NCBI GenBank assembly: GCA_013420905.1
Contig: JAAXNY010000001.1
Location: 1,426,001 to 1,490,000 of the forward strand
DNA: 64,000 nucleotides
Reading direction: 5' to 3'
DNA from: Collybia mongolica
Taxonomy: Eukaryota; Basidiomycota; Agaricomycetes; Agaricales; Clitocybaceae
Notes under the pieces: generated by a model
Told to the model about the DNA's origin: nothing
Seen by the model: the letters and a program-made list of their open reading frames with translations, nothing else
The model's database searches: none
Shown: positions 1 through 12,424 of the stretch, piece by piece
Layout of the letters: each line of letters starts with the position of its first letter
How positions within the stretch are numbered: the stretch's first letter is position 1
Made by a program: the position numbers and the translations under genes

Positions 1-1080
1 TCTTCCCTACAATTATCATATACCTCGTCGTTAGTGCTCATTTTGTGTATTCCGAATCAAATCAAGACTGAAATCTCCCTTCCAACTTGTCAAATGCCCG
101 ATCCTCAGCGGCCTGGGGCTCGTTTACGTTTCGGAGTTTCAAATGCATTGTGACCATGGCGTTACTGGAGTTTCAATCACTGGACCATTTTGGTTTTCGA
201 CGCCGGAATCTCTCCGAGGCTCTTTCCTCGACATAAAAAAAGAATCTGAGTAGATAGAATCCAAGCTAATATGCACACCAATGAGTGGCAAAAATTCCTA
301 AGGGAATGGAGGGACGGGAGAGGCAGCAGTCGAGGGTTTACCAAAAAGTTTCAAACACTGGTCACCCCATAGTATGTTGTACATTCCCTATGTTTCATGT
401 AATTTTATTTTTGCCCGTCAAAAATCATTGAATATACTCCAGTCATTGCAAGAGAAAGGCTATATATATGTCATAGATGAGGAATATGGCATCAAGAAAC
501 CAACGAAAACCATACCCGAAAAACATATCCAGAAAACATATCTGAGAAAAACTATATTCCGCTCATCCACAATTTTGCTTTGGACATTACAGGGCAAAGG
601 CCATAACACAGATAAGGGACACAACATTGAGAAACTGACGACAAATGAGTCAATTATATCCGAAAAAGTGTGTCCCCAATGACACCCTTCAGTGGATTTT
701 CTGCCAGAAACAATAACTTACCCACAATTCACAGATCTCCACCTAGAGCTAGATGAGGGAGTTGAATATCAGTGGGTTCATCCTCTGAAGTTAACTTCAA
801 ATTTGCTCGGCTAGGTCAATTGACTTGCATAGAGGAAGTGGCATTTATAATTGTACCCGTGAAGTTCAGGAAATTGGGGGATTGGATTGAAACAGTCTAG
901 CATACATCCTGGATAGAAAACCTTACACCACTCTGCACAGGTTCAGTTTAACATCACATATTGAAAATTCAGAACACAGAATTTGCCCCAGTGCACGTTG
1001 TGAGGCATCGTTAAAGTCGTCCAAGTTCCTCCCAGACGCTGAAGTGATAGCGACTCTGGATATACCTCGATCCACAACTA
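1..1080. other. Intergenic left edge, no recognised gene
   Basis: This stretch lies downstream of the minus-strand ENP2 gene and runs to the window edge. It is AT-rich with scattered stops in all frames. The longest open stretch (374-682, plus) encodes a lysine- and threonine-rich 102-residue peptide with no recognisable domain and no splice partners. I see no gene that I can support here. Confidence 0.5.
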
Positions 1081-3642
1081 TCACCCATCAATCTTCCTAA
1101 ACACGTTTTTGCTTCCACTTCGAACACCTTTTCTCCTTTGTGTCCTCCCTTTCCGATCACTCTCGCTCATCCGCGTGAGGCCCTCGTCTCCGCCCTTTTC
1201 CATACCAGCACCAAAAGTCTCCACACCCGCCCTCCTCTCCTTGCCCTTGCCTTTGGGAGGCCCACCACCAGAAACCAACATATCTTCGGCATCATTTAAC
1301 CCAGATGATGACGAAGGCACCCAACTCATCTCCATACCCCCCTCTGCACTACTATATGAGGGTCGCTCTTTTCCGGCCGTCGACCCCTTCGACTCCCGAA
1401 GTTGGCCAAAGGTGGCATTTTTGTCAAAGCCTCGCACACCATTAGCGCCTGTAACACGCATGGGAACAAGGTTGACACCAGCGATGCGGTTGCGTTCTCG
1501 GGTGCGCGTATACGCTTCCTGAGCTCGAGCGTTTTTCTGCCCGGGGCGAGCGCGGGGATCAAACTTGTTGAGTTCTATCATGGAAATGCAGTGTTGAGTG
1601 AGAAAGGACGAAGTAATCGAAAAATCAATGACTAACCACCCGCGTCACTGCTATCGCTTCCGCTATCCTCACTGGCATTACTTTCACTCTCGCTCTCGCT
1701 CTCGCCCAAGCCGTCCGAAGACATTTTATCGCTCTCCTCCTCTTCATCCTCAACGGCGGTCTTCCCTCTTGCTCCGCTCCTCTTCTGCGCGGCCGCTGAG
1801 GGATTCATCAGCGCGTACTCCCTGCTCTCCTCATCCACGGCATATTCTGCATTTTCGAACACCGCCGAGAACCGAGGATCATGGAGAATATTCGTCTTCT
1901 TAGCCTCATCATCTTCTTCAATAAGCTCTTCATCAACCTCCATGTCCGCATCAGCAACTCCCTTCTCAGCCTTCCTCAGCTTTCTCCTCTCCTCCCTCTT
2001 CTTCTCCTTTTCTTCTTCCCTCAGGATCTTTTCTGCTAAAGCCTTGTTCACCTTGACGCCTACCTCCTTCTTTGAGCGTATTCGCGTTTCAGCCAGTTTC
2101 TCCATCTTCTCCCGGACCTTTTTCTCCCGATGTTCAGCGTACGCAAATGGATTGGCGATGAGCCGTGCGGCATCGTATAACTTGAGTGATATGAAGTATC
2201 CGTGCATGTACGGTTTGAGGGTGGGCGTTCCCACGAGGTGGTCCAGTCCAAGGCTGTATTTTAGAGTCAATAGTCAGCGAAAAAAGGGACGAATTATGGA
2301 AATGGAGTACTTACGTTCTTAACTCTGTTCGTTCCACAAATTTGTAATCCTCGTATACCGACCGCACTGTCTGATCCTCCATCTCTTCGGTAATGTTTTC
2401 CAGGAAACTCGCCCACCGCGGAGCTGGGCCAAGTTGCGGTATGTAGTACGTAGCCATCTGAATGCCTTCGTTGGCTGTCATAAGCAGGCCACTCCCGGGC
2501 ACATGGTGCAGATGGTTTAGATCTTGGGCTGGGGTAATAGCCGCGAAATTTGATCCGGGCTAGTCATATTTTTTGAGTTAAACGCAATGACAGGTTGTAG
2601 CAGGACATACTGAGTTTCTGTCCCAAATTTTGATGACCTTTTTGTCAGCGCTAATGACCATCCCGTCTCCTGCCATTCTGCTTCCACCCTCGATCCAGGC
2701 GACATTTTTTATTGGAAGGCCGTAGCCTTGGTCTTTAGTTGCAAAAGGCTTCGCCGCGCGAATGTCGTAGAGTAGACTGTGACCTGTGGATGTGCCGACT
2801 GCGTATGACAGGCCATCTACACGGGACGATATTGCTGTAACCGAGAGACCCATTTCCCCTTCCATCCCCATTTGCATTAATCTGCTTTTCGGGAGTCGTA
2901 AAGTGCCAACACTCGAACGGGACCGCGGATCCCAAAACTGCACAGTCCCGTTCCCTTCGACACCAAAGGCAAGAAGCTGGTGAGCAGGATTTATGTCTAT
3001 TATATTGACACCCTCTATTTCAGAGCCATCATCGTCTTGTAGCACAAGTGGCGTCATAAACCGCCCTTGATCAAGGTTGAGACGGTAAATCTCGTTCCCA
3101 GAGGCCGAGAAATAGGCATCACATGAAGGGAAATGGTATGCCAACGAGCGGCCAAAGCGTGGTATCCGCGTGCGATAATGGAAGCCCCCTTGAGTATGAA
3201 GTTCAATCGTCCGGTCTGTCTGAAGGTGTATCGACTTTGTCCAATCATCTGATAGCATCTGTCGAGGGAAGCGTGGTTAGATAGTTTCCACAGTGGGTCG
3301 TTCGCCACAAAGCAACTCACGCACAACAAAGTCAACGTTTTCCGCGTCTGAATGGCGTTCAAATTTTAGAGAGAGCTGATCAAGGTCCCAAACCCGCATC
3401 TGGGGCTTGTAAGTGCCAGTCGCGATGGCGTGGTGGCCATCACGAGTAGTTTTTATTCGATTGCTGGCTTCAGGAAACTCGAAGCCTTGAATGAGTTCGA
3501 TTGTGCCTTCGACATGCTCTCGAGCTGCCCGTTTTCCCTTCCCTTTCGCAGAGGCGCGCTTCCGTGTAAGCCAGTCCGGTAGTGATGAGGATGACCCTGC
3601 GACTGCACCGTTAACTGTGTAGACCTTCACATCGATGCCCAT
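1081..3642 (-). CDS. ENP2: Ribosome biogenesis WD40 protein Enp2/NOL10
   Basis: Nucleolar WD-repeat protein of the small-subunit processome, needed for 18S rRNA maturation (family knowledge). The start at 3642 opens MGIDVKVYTVNG, a typical Enp2 beginning. Several exons follow: WD-type strands at 3642-3277 and 3258-2578 (KVIKIWD near 2610), 2502-2311, then an acidic and Lys/Glu-rich coiled region at 2270-1632. That region contains a NUC153-type segment, DPRFSAVFENAEYAVDEESR. The last exon (about 1581-1081) is basic and Ser/Gly-rich and ends in VFRKIDG, stop at 1081-1083. Short introns separate the exons. Length and domain order fit full-length Enp2, so it looks intact. It lies on the same strand as ERV29, 470 bases away, with no evident functional link. 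Exon edges were read by eye and could shift by a few bases. Confidence 0.9.
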
Positions 3643-4111
3643 GTTAGGTGATTAGATGGGTAAAATTTTAAAAACGGCGCGATCAAAAATATGGTCACGT
3701 TTTCAGGTTACACAGCCACCAATATCACCAACGGAAATTGTACTGTACACGAGTCTGCGATTCACAATTAGAACGCTTCTATGGCGACGTCGACAGTCCT
3801 TTATTTATATTATCTGTCAAAAAGAGCCCAAATTGATACCCACGTGGAAGAGGGGGACCTCCTTTTCGATGAGGCGGTGACTGTGATTAAGAAATTCAAC
3901 CCGCACATTTGTGAAGCCAGTGTAGTGTATCAAGGAAACACCAAACCCAAAGGAACGTGATTATTTTGGTGCGACAAAAAATAGATATACATGTAGGCAA
4001 GGGTTCCTAACAGCTCAAAACTTTCTTCCGGTCTCAACTCTTGTTATCCTCGTTCGACTGGCAACTGGCCGATAGGGGGCCATACATGTGCGAAACGTCC
4101 AGATACTCTCT
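3643..4111. other. Spacer between ENP2 and ERV29
   Basis: This is about 470 bases upstream of the ENP2 start and downstream of the ERV29 stop. It should hold the ENP2 promoter and the ERV29 3' end. No gene or clear motif is visible; the short plus-strand open stretch at 3656-3880 has no family resemblance. Confidence 0.5.
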
Positions 4112-5362
4112 CTAATATGTCTTCTTTTTCTCGTCCACTGACAAGCCACCTATAAAGGAATTAGGATGGTATGATATAAAGGGTGTAAGATCCATACCAG
4201 GACCCATGTTAACAAGGAGAATCAGACCGCCGACAATGGCTGGAAATAACCACATTAATAAAACAACATCACGAGGATAGGAATACTTACAAAGGGTTTG
4301 GAAGAAATCGTATCTAAAAAAGCAAGATCAGTTCTCCTGAGAATTTGAAAGAAAATAGGTGGCATACTTGAGGAAATCGCGTTGAGGATGCGCAGAATGT
4401 ACGCTCCACCAGTTATTGGCAAATACATTGAATATACTCAAGACCACGACGAGGAAGGCGGCAGACCATTTGGCTTTAAAACCAACAGCGACCATAATGC
4501 AGGCAGCGAGGCCGAAGATTGATACGAAAACTCGGACAATGCTCCACTCTCCTTGAAGGATAAAACCAAGGAAAAGGAAGATCAAAAGGACACGCCCAGC
4601 AAGGAGGAAACTACAAAAGAAAAATCAACGTCATAGAGACATGTGGACGAAAGACACATACTATTTCTTGCGGTCAGTTTCACTGATAGTGGGCAAACCC
4701 GCAAAGAGTGCTTTTCGAGATACCATGGAATCGCTAAACACCATAAAGAGACCACCAATGACGCTCAGGTTGCGCAGGAAGAAGTTGAGGTCGAAGATAA
4801 GACCATAACCAAATCCTTGAATGATGACAACAGCGAGAAGTCCGGCGACTGCGTATTCCGTGTAGCGTTTGAGGATGATAGCGGACGAACCCGACAGCAT
4901 AGTCTGGGCGTGGTAATGAGTTTCTCCACGCTCCAAGTTACGTCCAACAATCTTACCAGAACGTTAATGATTAAGAATAAATGAGATATTCCCCAGGGGA
5001 ACTTCCGGTGTCTGGTAGACGCGGAATACCTCTCAGACACTAGCAGCATAGAGTTTGGAATAGGTTGCGCACTGTTGCAAGTACCATATCTGGTCACCCC
5101 ATTGGGTCATGATCCTCAACGCATCCTCCAAGAAAGTCACAACAATCATGAAACGACCAATGGCCGGCAAATGAGGTTTCAGTGGTTGCGAGTATATTTC
5201 AATATTGTCCTCGACCTGTTGACTGAATGCCCGGAGCTTTTCGATAGGATCGTCGGGGTTGGCTGCGCGATAGCCTGAAGACGAGCGAGAATTTGATAGA
5301 CCATGTGGATCTACGCTAAACGAGTTGGGCTGAGGACGAGCAATGCTGATTCGGGAGGCCAT
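4112..5362 (-). CDS. ERV29: ER cargo receptor Erv29/SURF4
   Basis: Polytopic membrane protein that packages soluble cargo into COPII vesicles between ER and Golgi (family knowledge). The start at 5362 gives an N-terminal cytosolic region with EKLRAFSQQVEDNIEIYSQ, then FMIVVTFLEDALRIMTQW, the conserved SURF4 opening. The exon around 4936-4661 adds several hydrophobic helices (YAVAGLLAVVIIQGFGYG, NLSVIGGLFMVFSDS). Exons near 4612-4367 add more helices and the NNWW motif, and the last exons near 4316-4112 read NMGPGGLSVDEKKKTY with the stop at 4112-4114. This C-terminus matches the animal SURF4 tail closely and ends in a KKxx ER-retrieval signal. The gene appears intact, with at least five exons. 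The leader region upstream of 5362 is long. Confidence 0.93.
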
Positions 5363-7443
5363 GGTGGTGGTGAACGAGAGAGAGCTCTTGAGGAGTTAAC
5401 GTGTCACCTCGTCACGACGTGGCGTTTGGTTATGTAAGCTGCTAGAGTTTCACTTGCAGGACTCGATCAATTGATCATGAAAATCTGATCACACATCAAA
5501 CAGTTGCGACAGCTGAAATGCACAGCCAACCCTCAGGCTGGTAAATATTGCCTGTTACTGACCTGCTTTCTCATGCTTAGGCTCCAGTCCATACGGTATG
5601 GTGTTGTTAAAATACATCCCTAACTTCACCCGCTTGATTCTACTCAAAATGATGTCGGCTCATACTACTTTGTAGATTTACAGCATTGAGGGGCATGAGC
5701 GTCCGATGATCCCTTGATTGGCCTACACAAGGAACAGTAGGTAGCGCTCATTCTTGATCAGAGCATTCAACCTTGTACTCTTTTTCCCTCACCTCCAAGC
5801 CCGAGATGAAGGAGATGAATCCTTTGGTCCTAAGGAAAGCCTCACCAACCGCCCCAGTCCCTGGCAGGCCACCAGCGGGAGTAACTGAAATTGCCCTTGG
5901 ATAACTCAGGGCCTCCACGCCTGCATCTCTGGAGCCAATATTTGCAAATTGAGTTCCTCGCATACCGCGCCGCTACCCATACAAACACTGAAGTCCATAT
6001 AATGTCCAGCTTGCGGCTGAACTCGGCCCAATAAAACCACCAGCGGATATAAACCCTGGAAGCGATTGGATCAGGTCTATGAGGGTGTATCCACTGATCT
6101 ACGTTGACGAAAATCCCCTCTCAGCCACTAGTGCGGAGAACTTCTTGTAGTTTATTCTTAAAAGCTGAGTGGCGATAGATTCATCAGCTGCCTTTACATG
6201 CTTTATCACGACACCTATTACCACCTCTCAGCTGCAATGGCCAAACTTGGACTTACCCTCGGACTCTGGGGATAGACATACCAATTACAAAAGTTCATTT
6301 GCGTTACAGATTCTCATCACACTTAGGTCACATCACTATCTACAACTCGAGTATCAAGACAATAGACCAGGTGAGCCAAAAGGCTCCCAGAATGTCGTGG
6401 AGTTATGCACCGCGGACCAATCACACCATATGCAACAGCTAGATCCACTGACGGCAAATTTCAACCCGTGGTATAATTAATCCTATGGCTCCACATGCCT
6501 CGCGGATGTAGGCGACCTCAATGACCGCGGAGGTGTAAGGCAGCACACCAAGAAGCTCATTGAGAATGAAACTCGATACCAGTCGTGTCTCATGCAATCC
6601 CGGAGCTAGCGATCCACTTGTGTTATTGACCTGCGCAAGACGGCACATTATGGAAAAACCCGAGTGAAAAACGCCGATGAAGTATAGGTCGTCAAATTGG
6701 CAAAGCTTGATTGAAATTGAGCCCTATCCGAGCCTACAACCGATCAGAGAGTATGAATAATACACGAAGATAAATGTCATTCTGATTCGAATCGAATAAC
6801 CTGAACGCTTTAGGGGGATGGATGCTTCTAGCTCGCAGAATACCAGCGATGTTCTGTCCGTCGCCGCCTCTGTAGGGACACATGGGACGAGTTCGACCGT
6901 GGAAGAGGGACCCCGTGTCCACTGAGCAAGGGAATGGACAGGTAGTGTGCTACATAGTAAACCTTATACATTCACATGTCAAATGCGGGCCTCCGCTGAG
7001 GGCCCGATAATTTCGGTATGTAGTCGTAATAAATATATGCCGACACACACCTTCTTTAATTCATTGACGGCATCTTGATACATAGAGAGTAGATGTGCTC
7101 TCACATATGTCAAGGGTTGAAAATGAATCGTCGAGGCTATAATGTTCACGGCTATGCACGGAAATGTCACGACGACGTCTGACGAGGTGTACTTTAAGCC
7201 TAGGCCTAGATCAGTCTGGGAAACACAATTTTGTTTTATTCAATAGTGTACGGGGATACGAAAATCGAAGGCGAAAAATCGATGGAGAAGATTTATGGCT
7301 ACAGATTGCGTTCAAACCGGTATGATACAGAAGGGGAGTCGGGGGTGAGAAAAGCGGGAAAAGGGGGGTCTTTAAAGTCTATCGTGAATGACGTTAACAT
7401 TGTGGTACATATCGATGTGGAAAGGTGCAAAGAGGAGTCAACA
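5363..7443. other. 2.1 kb gap with no supported gene
   Basis: Downstream of the 7444-8912 F-box gene and upstream of ERV29. Short minus-strand open stretches (5748-5963, beginning MRGTQFANIGSRDAG; 6439-6648) have some hydrophobic or structured character, but I could not join them by splicing into a recognisable protein. They may be remnants of a decayed gene. The 5' part should hold the ERV29 promoter. Confidence 0.4.
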
Positions 7444-8912
7444 TTACTCATCTGTAAACGTTATCTGGAGGGCAGTTTCCGCCGGCGCCCAGCGTCCCAG
7501 TCGTGTGAGCAGCCAGTCTTTAACCAGTCCTCGCCCCCTTCCCATTCCTAGGATCTCCATCTTAAATGTTTTCAAGGAAGAAAGGTGAGGTTCATTCAGA
7601 ACGTCGCTCAGATGTGTCCAGTCAAGAATATCTAGCTGATGCTCTGCGCTGAGCCATACTGTGAAGGCGAGCTCTGTAACTTGGCTCGAAGAAATGGTGG
7701 AAAGTAGCGTGGAAACCCAGGAATATTGTGTGGTGACTTTCAAGCCATCTGCGTGTGATTCACTCCATGTGAGAGAATCTTGTAGTGCTCCGGGAATGCG
7801 GTCGGGGAATCGATAGAACGTGAGTTGACGAATGTGAATGCTCTGCAAGTTTGAATTGAAGGAGAGATCCACAAATTCAGAAGGATCTAGAATTGAATGA
7901 AACGTATCTGGATTAGACATCACGTAAGACGCAGCGTGGTCCCGACAAAGCGCAAACCTTGTAGAGGAGGCCCCCAAGGGCTGTATGTCATGAAACCGAG
8001 GTCGACATGCTCTAAAATGGGCCCCAGGGTCTGCAGGGCAGCTGCGACTTGCTCTGTCTCACTCGGTTGGAGATCAGGGAGGGATAAAACACGAATAGGC
8101 GGGATGGACTGGGCTTGGTTAAAGAGCCAAGTTAGAATGGGCTCAACGAGACATGATCGGATGTGCAAAGTCGTCACGCGCGAGTCATGGGTATTTTGTT
8201 TCCATATTCTACCGGTATCGACGAGGGTAGGCGGTAGTGAAGCAAAAGAAGGATGGTCGGCGTGGTCCCACGTCACATTGTCAAAGAGGAGGTCCTCTAT
8301 CAATGGGAAAGCTTGTATAAATTGAGTGAGGATAGAAAACGATGGAAACCGTGCGTATTTCAGGTGTAGTTTGTTGACCTTCCAAAAAAAAATTCCTTGG
8401 CCACTGATCAGTACGTCTGATATTGAGCTGTTAAGGATATTCCAATTCCATGTTTCTATGTAAAGTCCTTGTATGTTGTCGAGTCCAAATAAGAATGACA
8501 TGACATGATTGAAATCATGTTGTTCCCTTCTCATCCACGCTCCGCCAAGCCCGACATTACGAATATATGGTGCAACTGTGTCCGTTGCGTGGTCCGATGA
8601 TTGTATGGATCGCACAAAATCCGGCGTAAGGTTAACTTCGAAAAAGAGATGGTATCGGGTGGTCAGAAGCCATGATTTACAGACAAGGCTGCATGCTGAG
8701 AGAGTGGATTTTGAGAAGTGAAGGTGGTCTAGAATTCGATCGTAAAGTTCCACAGCTAGTCGATGTGTAATATGTTGTGGAAGAGCATTGGAAGCGTTTG
8801 ATTTCATAGAGTAATGAAAGGATGGGTGAGCATATGTGGGTGAAGCAGGCGGCTTGGACGCGCCGATTCTAGGGGTTTTTCTGTGGCCAAAGTACAAGGG
8901 CAGGTGGTACAT
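7444..8912 (-). CDS. F-box domain protein
   Basis: Likely substrate adaptor of an SCF ubiquitin ligase. An F-box-like motif follows the start: LAVELYDRILDHLHFSKSTL, then ACSLVCKSW, at about residues 50-85 from the start used here. The remainder is leucine-rich with alternating hydrophobic strands, as in many basidiomycete F-box/LRR-like proteins. There are two exons. Exon 1 ends at 7958, a 50-base GT-AG intron spans 7957-7908, and exon 2 runs 7907-7444; the phase joins PPLQ to D-T-F-H. Upstream in-frame methionines at 9050 and a later one at 8807 are alternatives, and 8912 was taken as a compromise. It is divergent from the MutY gene. The target protein cannot be inferred. It is only distantly like the F-box trio at 56-61 kb. 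Confidence 0.75.
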
Positions 8913-9094
8913 TGTACTTTGTTGAGGTTGCAGGGAGTGACCTGAGGAGAAGGAACATTTCCGTATTGGTTGGTAGAATGGTAAAGTTAGCAGCACAAGA
9001 GCGCGCGCCAAGGCAATGCGCCAACTTCTATTCTGTTCTGATCTTGACACACCTGAATTAACCAGTTATGACACCCTCAGATCCATGTGGCAGC

Positions 9095-9219
9095 CACGTG
9101 GCTTCTATTCCCAGTTGGAGTCCTTCAAGCGCGACCGTGACACCCGCAAGTTTCTTTCACAAACTCAAGGCCTAAGTATTCAATATTCAAGGTTCAAGGG
9201 TCACTGCGTCCACCACGTG
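9095..9219. promoter_or_regulatory. Paired CACGTG palindromes in divergent promoter
   Basis: Two perfect CACGTG hexamers (9095-9100 and 9214-9219) lie in the interval between the F-box gene (minus) and the MutY gene (plus, start 9289). CACGTG is the core bound by fungal bHLH factors such as Cbf1/Pho4/USF types. Use as a shared regulatory site is inference. Confidence 0.35.
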
Positions 9220-9288
9220 TGGATCTGTAATAATTCGTAAAACACGTCCTGGTAACCCGACTCACAGAAGCAGCGACGCGCAACCACA

Positions 9289-11451
9289 ATGGGGAAACGC
9301 CAACGCACAACCATTCATGAGGTCGTCAAACTGGCACACGGTCGGGAAATCGAAGAATCAGACCAAATGGACTCGGATTACGCCCCTCAATCTTCCAGCT
9401 ACAGTGAAACGTCGCGTCCAAATAAGTTACAGATTAGGAAGAAGAGGCGCCTCCAGTCCGATCAACCTGCGAGACTTCCTGATCCCAATGAGAGTTCTGG
9501 TGGTGGTACAGGCCGGATACACTCCAGATCTTCTCATGACATACAGTCATCCTCTGCTATTCGGCTTGCACTCCTTCGGTGGTATGCCGGCGTACACGCA
9601 TCTCGTGGCATGCCGTGGCGAAAACCTTATGATCCTTCTCATGGGCCGGAAGAACGAGCTCAAAGGGCATATGAGGTAGATCGTACGTCTATGGACCTCG
9701 ACATGTGTCTCACGGGGTGGGATAGGTATGGGTATCCGAAATAATGCTTCAGCAGACACAGGTTGCAACCGTCATTCCGTACTACAATCGTTGGATGAAT
9801 CAGTGCGTAGGAGCCTCGCCACCATCTGATACAAGGTCTAAATATTCTCCATCTAGATTTCCAACAATACGTGCACTGGTATGTGGAAAGTCAGTGTATC
9901 AGATCCGCGGCCTTACGGTCTGCCCAAGGCTAGCGCAACTATTGACGAGGTCAATGGGCTGTGGAAAGGCCTCGGATATTATTCAAGGGCAAGTCGTCTG
10001 CTGGCAGGTGCAAAAAAGGCAGTGGACAATTATGGCGGAAGACTGCCTGATAATGCCAAAGATATGGAAGCCAATATTCCTGGTATCGGCCGATATAGTG
10101 CTGGGGCAATCTGTTCCATTGCATACGGAGAACGAGCGCCTGTCGTATGTTTCATATTGTGATGTGCTTCAACTGCTCTAATCATGGTATTGGCGCTGGG
10201 TTAGCTTGACGGAAACGTAAATCGTTTACTAAGTAGACTTTTAGCACTCCATGCACCCCCTAAATCGAAAGCGACGCTTGACATCCTGTGGACTGCCGCG
10301 AGCGTTCTAGTCGAACTTGATACCGGTAACTAAAATTCGCATTCCTGCCAGAAAATGTATTAGGCCTTACCTTCGCATCACATTTTAGGTGGGTCTACAG
10401 AATCACAAGATCATGACGTCGGCGCCACTCCCATGGAAAAAACGCAATTTCCCGGGGACATAAACCAGGCCCTTATTGAACTTGGAAGCACAGTTTGCAA
10501 GGTACGTGAACCTGATTGTGACTCGTGTCCACTCCGGCCTTGGTGTCGAGGATACATTACGGCCGAATCCGATGGGAGAATTGTACGTCCTTTTGTTTAT
10601 TGACTATCTAGATAGCCCTGATGTGACGAACACAGCCGACAACCATCCCCGATATCGAAGATGCCTGTACGCTCTGCGAACCTCTACCGGAAGGTAACCC
10701 GGTAATATCGTATCCCATGAGGATTGAACGCAAAAAAGCGAGAGAGGAACTTGATGTCGTCAATGTAATTGAATGGCGAGCCCATGCGAACCCAGCGGAG
10801 CGACATTTTCTTCTTGTCAGAAGACCTGAAGGCGGTAAGATATTTTTCCCCTTGTACTTTCCGCTAATACTGATTGAATCCCGGGTACATTTTCGTTTGA
10901 CGTGTACAGGTCTCCTGGCAGGCTTGTATGAGTTTCCCACGTCATCCAATATCTCCAAAGCAACCCCTCGAAGTATAATGGTTGGGATACCAAATAAGTT
11001 GCTGGAGGACCTTATCGTGCCAACCGTGTCACCTCATGGTACCAAAAGGCATAGATCGATCAACACAGATAGTTTACAGATCAAATCGATTCAGTTCGTG
11101 GGCGATGTCGTTCATATATTCTCCCATATAAAGAAAACATACCGAGCCCAGTGGGTCATCCTAGAAGGTGGAGAAACTCCACCTTCGTTAAGGGTAGTTA
11201 ATGATGAACGACGGGGAAAGTGTACTAAGAAGGATACCGCGGAGAAACTGAGTGATGGTGAGGTATCACTTTCGCTTCTGCCGATTGGGGCCATGTGGGT
11301 GAAACTAAAGGACGTCGGAAACGTTAAGTAAGTCGCATGCTTTTGCTAGATTCTCGGACTTATGACATCTAACCACAGCATGGGAACTGGGGTTGTCAAA
11401 GTGTGGAATTTGACGAAAGATCTGTGGGAGAGGGAATTAAGTGGGACTTAA
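9289..11451 (+). CDS. mutY: Adenine DNA glycosylase MutY/MUTYH
   Basis: Base-excision repair enzyme that removes adenine mispaired with 8-oxoguanine. The N-terminus (9289 on) is a basic, Ser-rich nuclear-type leader. Exon 1 ends at 9675; the next exon at 9726 gives VWVSEIMLQQTQVATVIPYY, carrying the catalytic Glu of the family. A very short exon (FPTIRAL, near 9860) follows. Then comes the helix-hairpin-helix (ANIPGIGRYSAGAI, 10070-10110) and, after an intron, LDGNVNRLLSR with the catalytic Asp. The [4Fe-4S] ligands are present as C-x6-C-x2-C-x5-C (VCKVREPDCDSCPLRPWC, about 10495-10550). A C-terminal NUDIX-like domain (FLLVRRPEGG...LAGLYEFP) follows, ending at the stop 11449-11451. All key residues are intact and there are at least seven introns. 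It probably acts in the nucleus and perhaps in mitochondria. Confidence 0.93.
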
Positions 11452-12424
11452 CTATGGAGGGGCTTCAATCAGATTGGGTAAATAGCTTAGCTTTGGGATT
11501 CAATGATTCATTATTTTTCGCCGTGCTGTGAATGATTAATTATAAGAATTATCGAGTCCCATCATTTCAGCAACTCACGAGTGGCGGAAAGGCCTCTCAG
11601 TGGCTGTAATTGTAAGTCTGAGTATCGAGAGATCGTGGTGACTCCGGAGGGGTCGGACGTTGAGCTACTAAGCAAATGCTTCATGACAAGTGACGAGTAA
11701 CAGGAGTGTCAACGTGTGTACTACCATCATGAAAGGGTACGACCATTTGTAAAACAAGCCTGTCCCTGTGAAACCGGAGTTTTCACGTCTAGAGCTTGTG
11801 AGTCTTTGATAGATGCTTCGTAAATATAACCCCACCTCAACGATACCTGCGCGGTTATTAGTTTATATATACCTGAGACGTGTGGAGCTCCGACAAGAAA
11901 CCAAACTGGAGGGGTAGCTTTACATGAATGGACTTGCATAAAATATTGACGAGTCGTGCAGACTAACGTAGTTCTCGTGCCATAATGCTGTATGCCTTCG
12001 AGTCCTCTAGGAGCAATAGGCCCGGGCTTCGTGTGCACATCATATTCAACTTCGGTGAAAGTTGAAGAGATAGGAATTATTGGGCGATGACTAGATCATC
12101 CGGCCATGGACGAGAGTACCGTCGGCAAGAACAAGGGAATCATGAAACTGATTTATGCCAGGGTCCAAGTGCCTATAATATACCTTGAGATGATGATGAA
12201 ATTCTGAGTTCAAAGTTCGAAATCTGCACGTGACCTCACTAAGAAACCGGCGTTCGAGGTGGCGCGTGCAACATGCGTGTCACTGTCAGGTACATCCAAG
12301 CGCAATATCAAGTCAACCAACAGCCATCAAGCATTCACAACTCTCCAGAGTGGAGGGCTTACGCCACTACGTGTCCTTCTAAAGCGCCAACCATACAAAC
12401 TGCCTGGTGTCCCAGATCATTTTT
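11452..12424. other. Intergenic, no recognised gene
   Basis: Almost 1 kb between the MutY stop and the J-protein start. An open stretch at 12259-12468 (plus) overlaps the J-protein start in another frame and resembles nothing known; 11727-12038 (minus) likewise. Probably the terminator of MutY and the promoter of the next gene. Confidence 0.5.

Noticed and set aside
374..682. 102-residue open frame at the left edge
   Set aside because: Low-complexity, lysine-rich, no family, no splice partners and no homologue that I recognise; most likely a chance open frame.
1109..1903. Plus-strand open frames overlapping ENP2
   Set aside because: Antisense shadows of the ENP2 acidic and basic exons; biased composition explains the long frames.
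5748..6648. Possible membrane or reductase gene in the gap before ERV29
   Set aside because: Frames are short and could not be joined by credible introns; no motif. Reported only as a gap.
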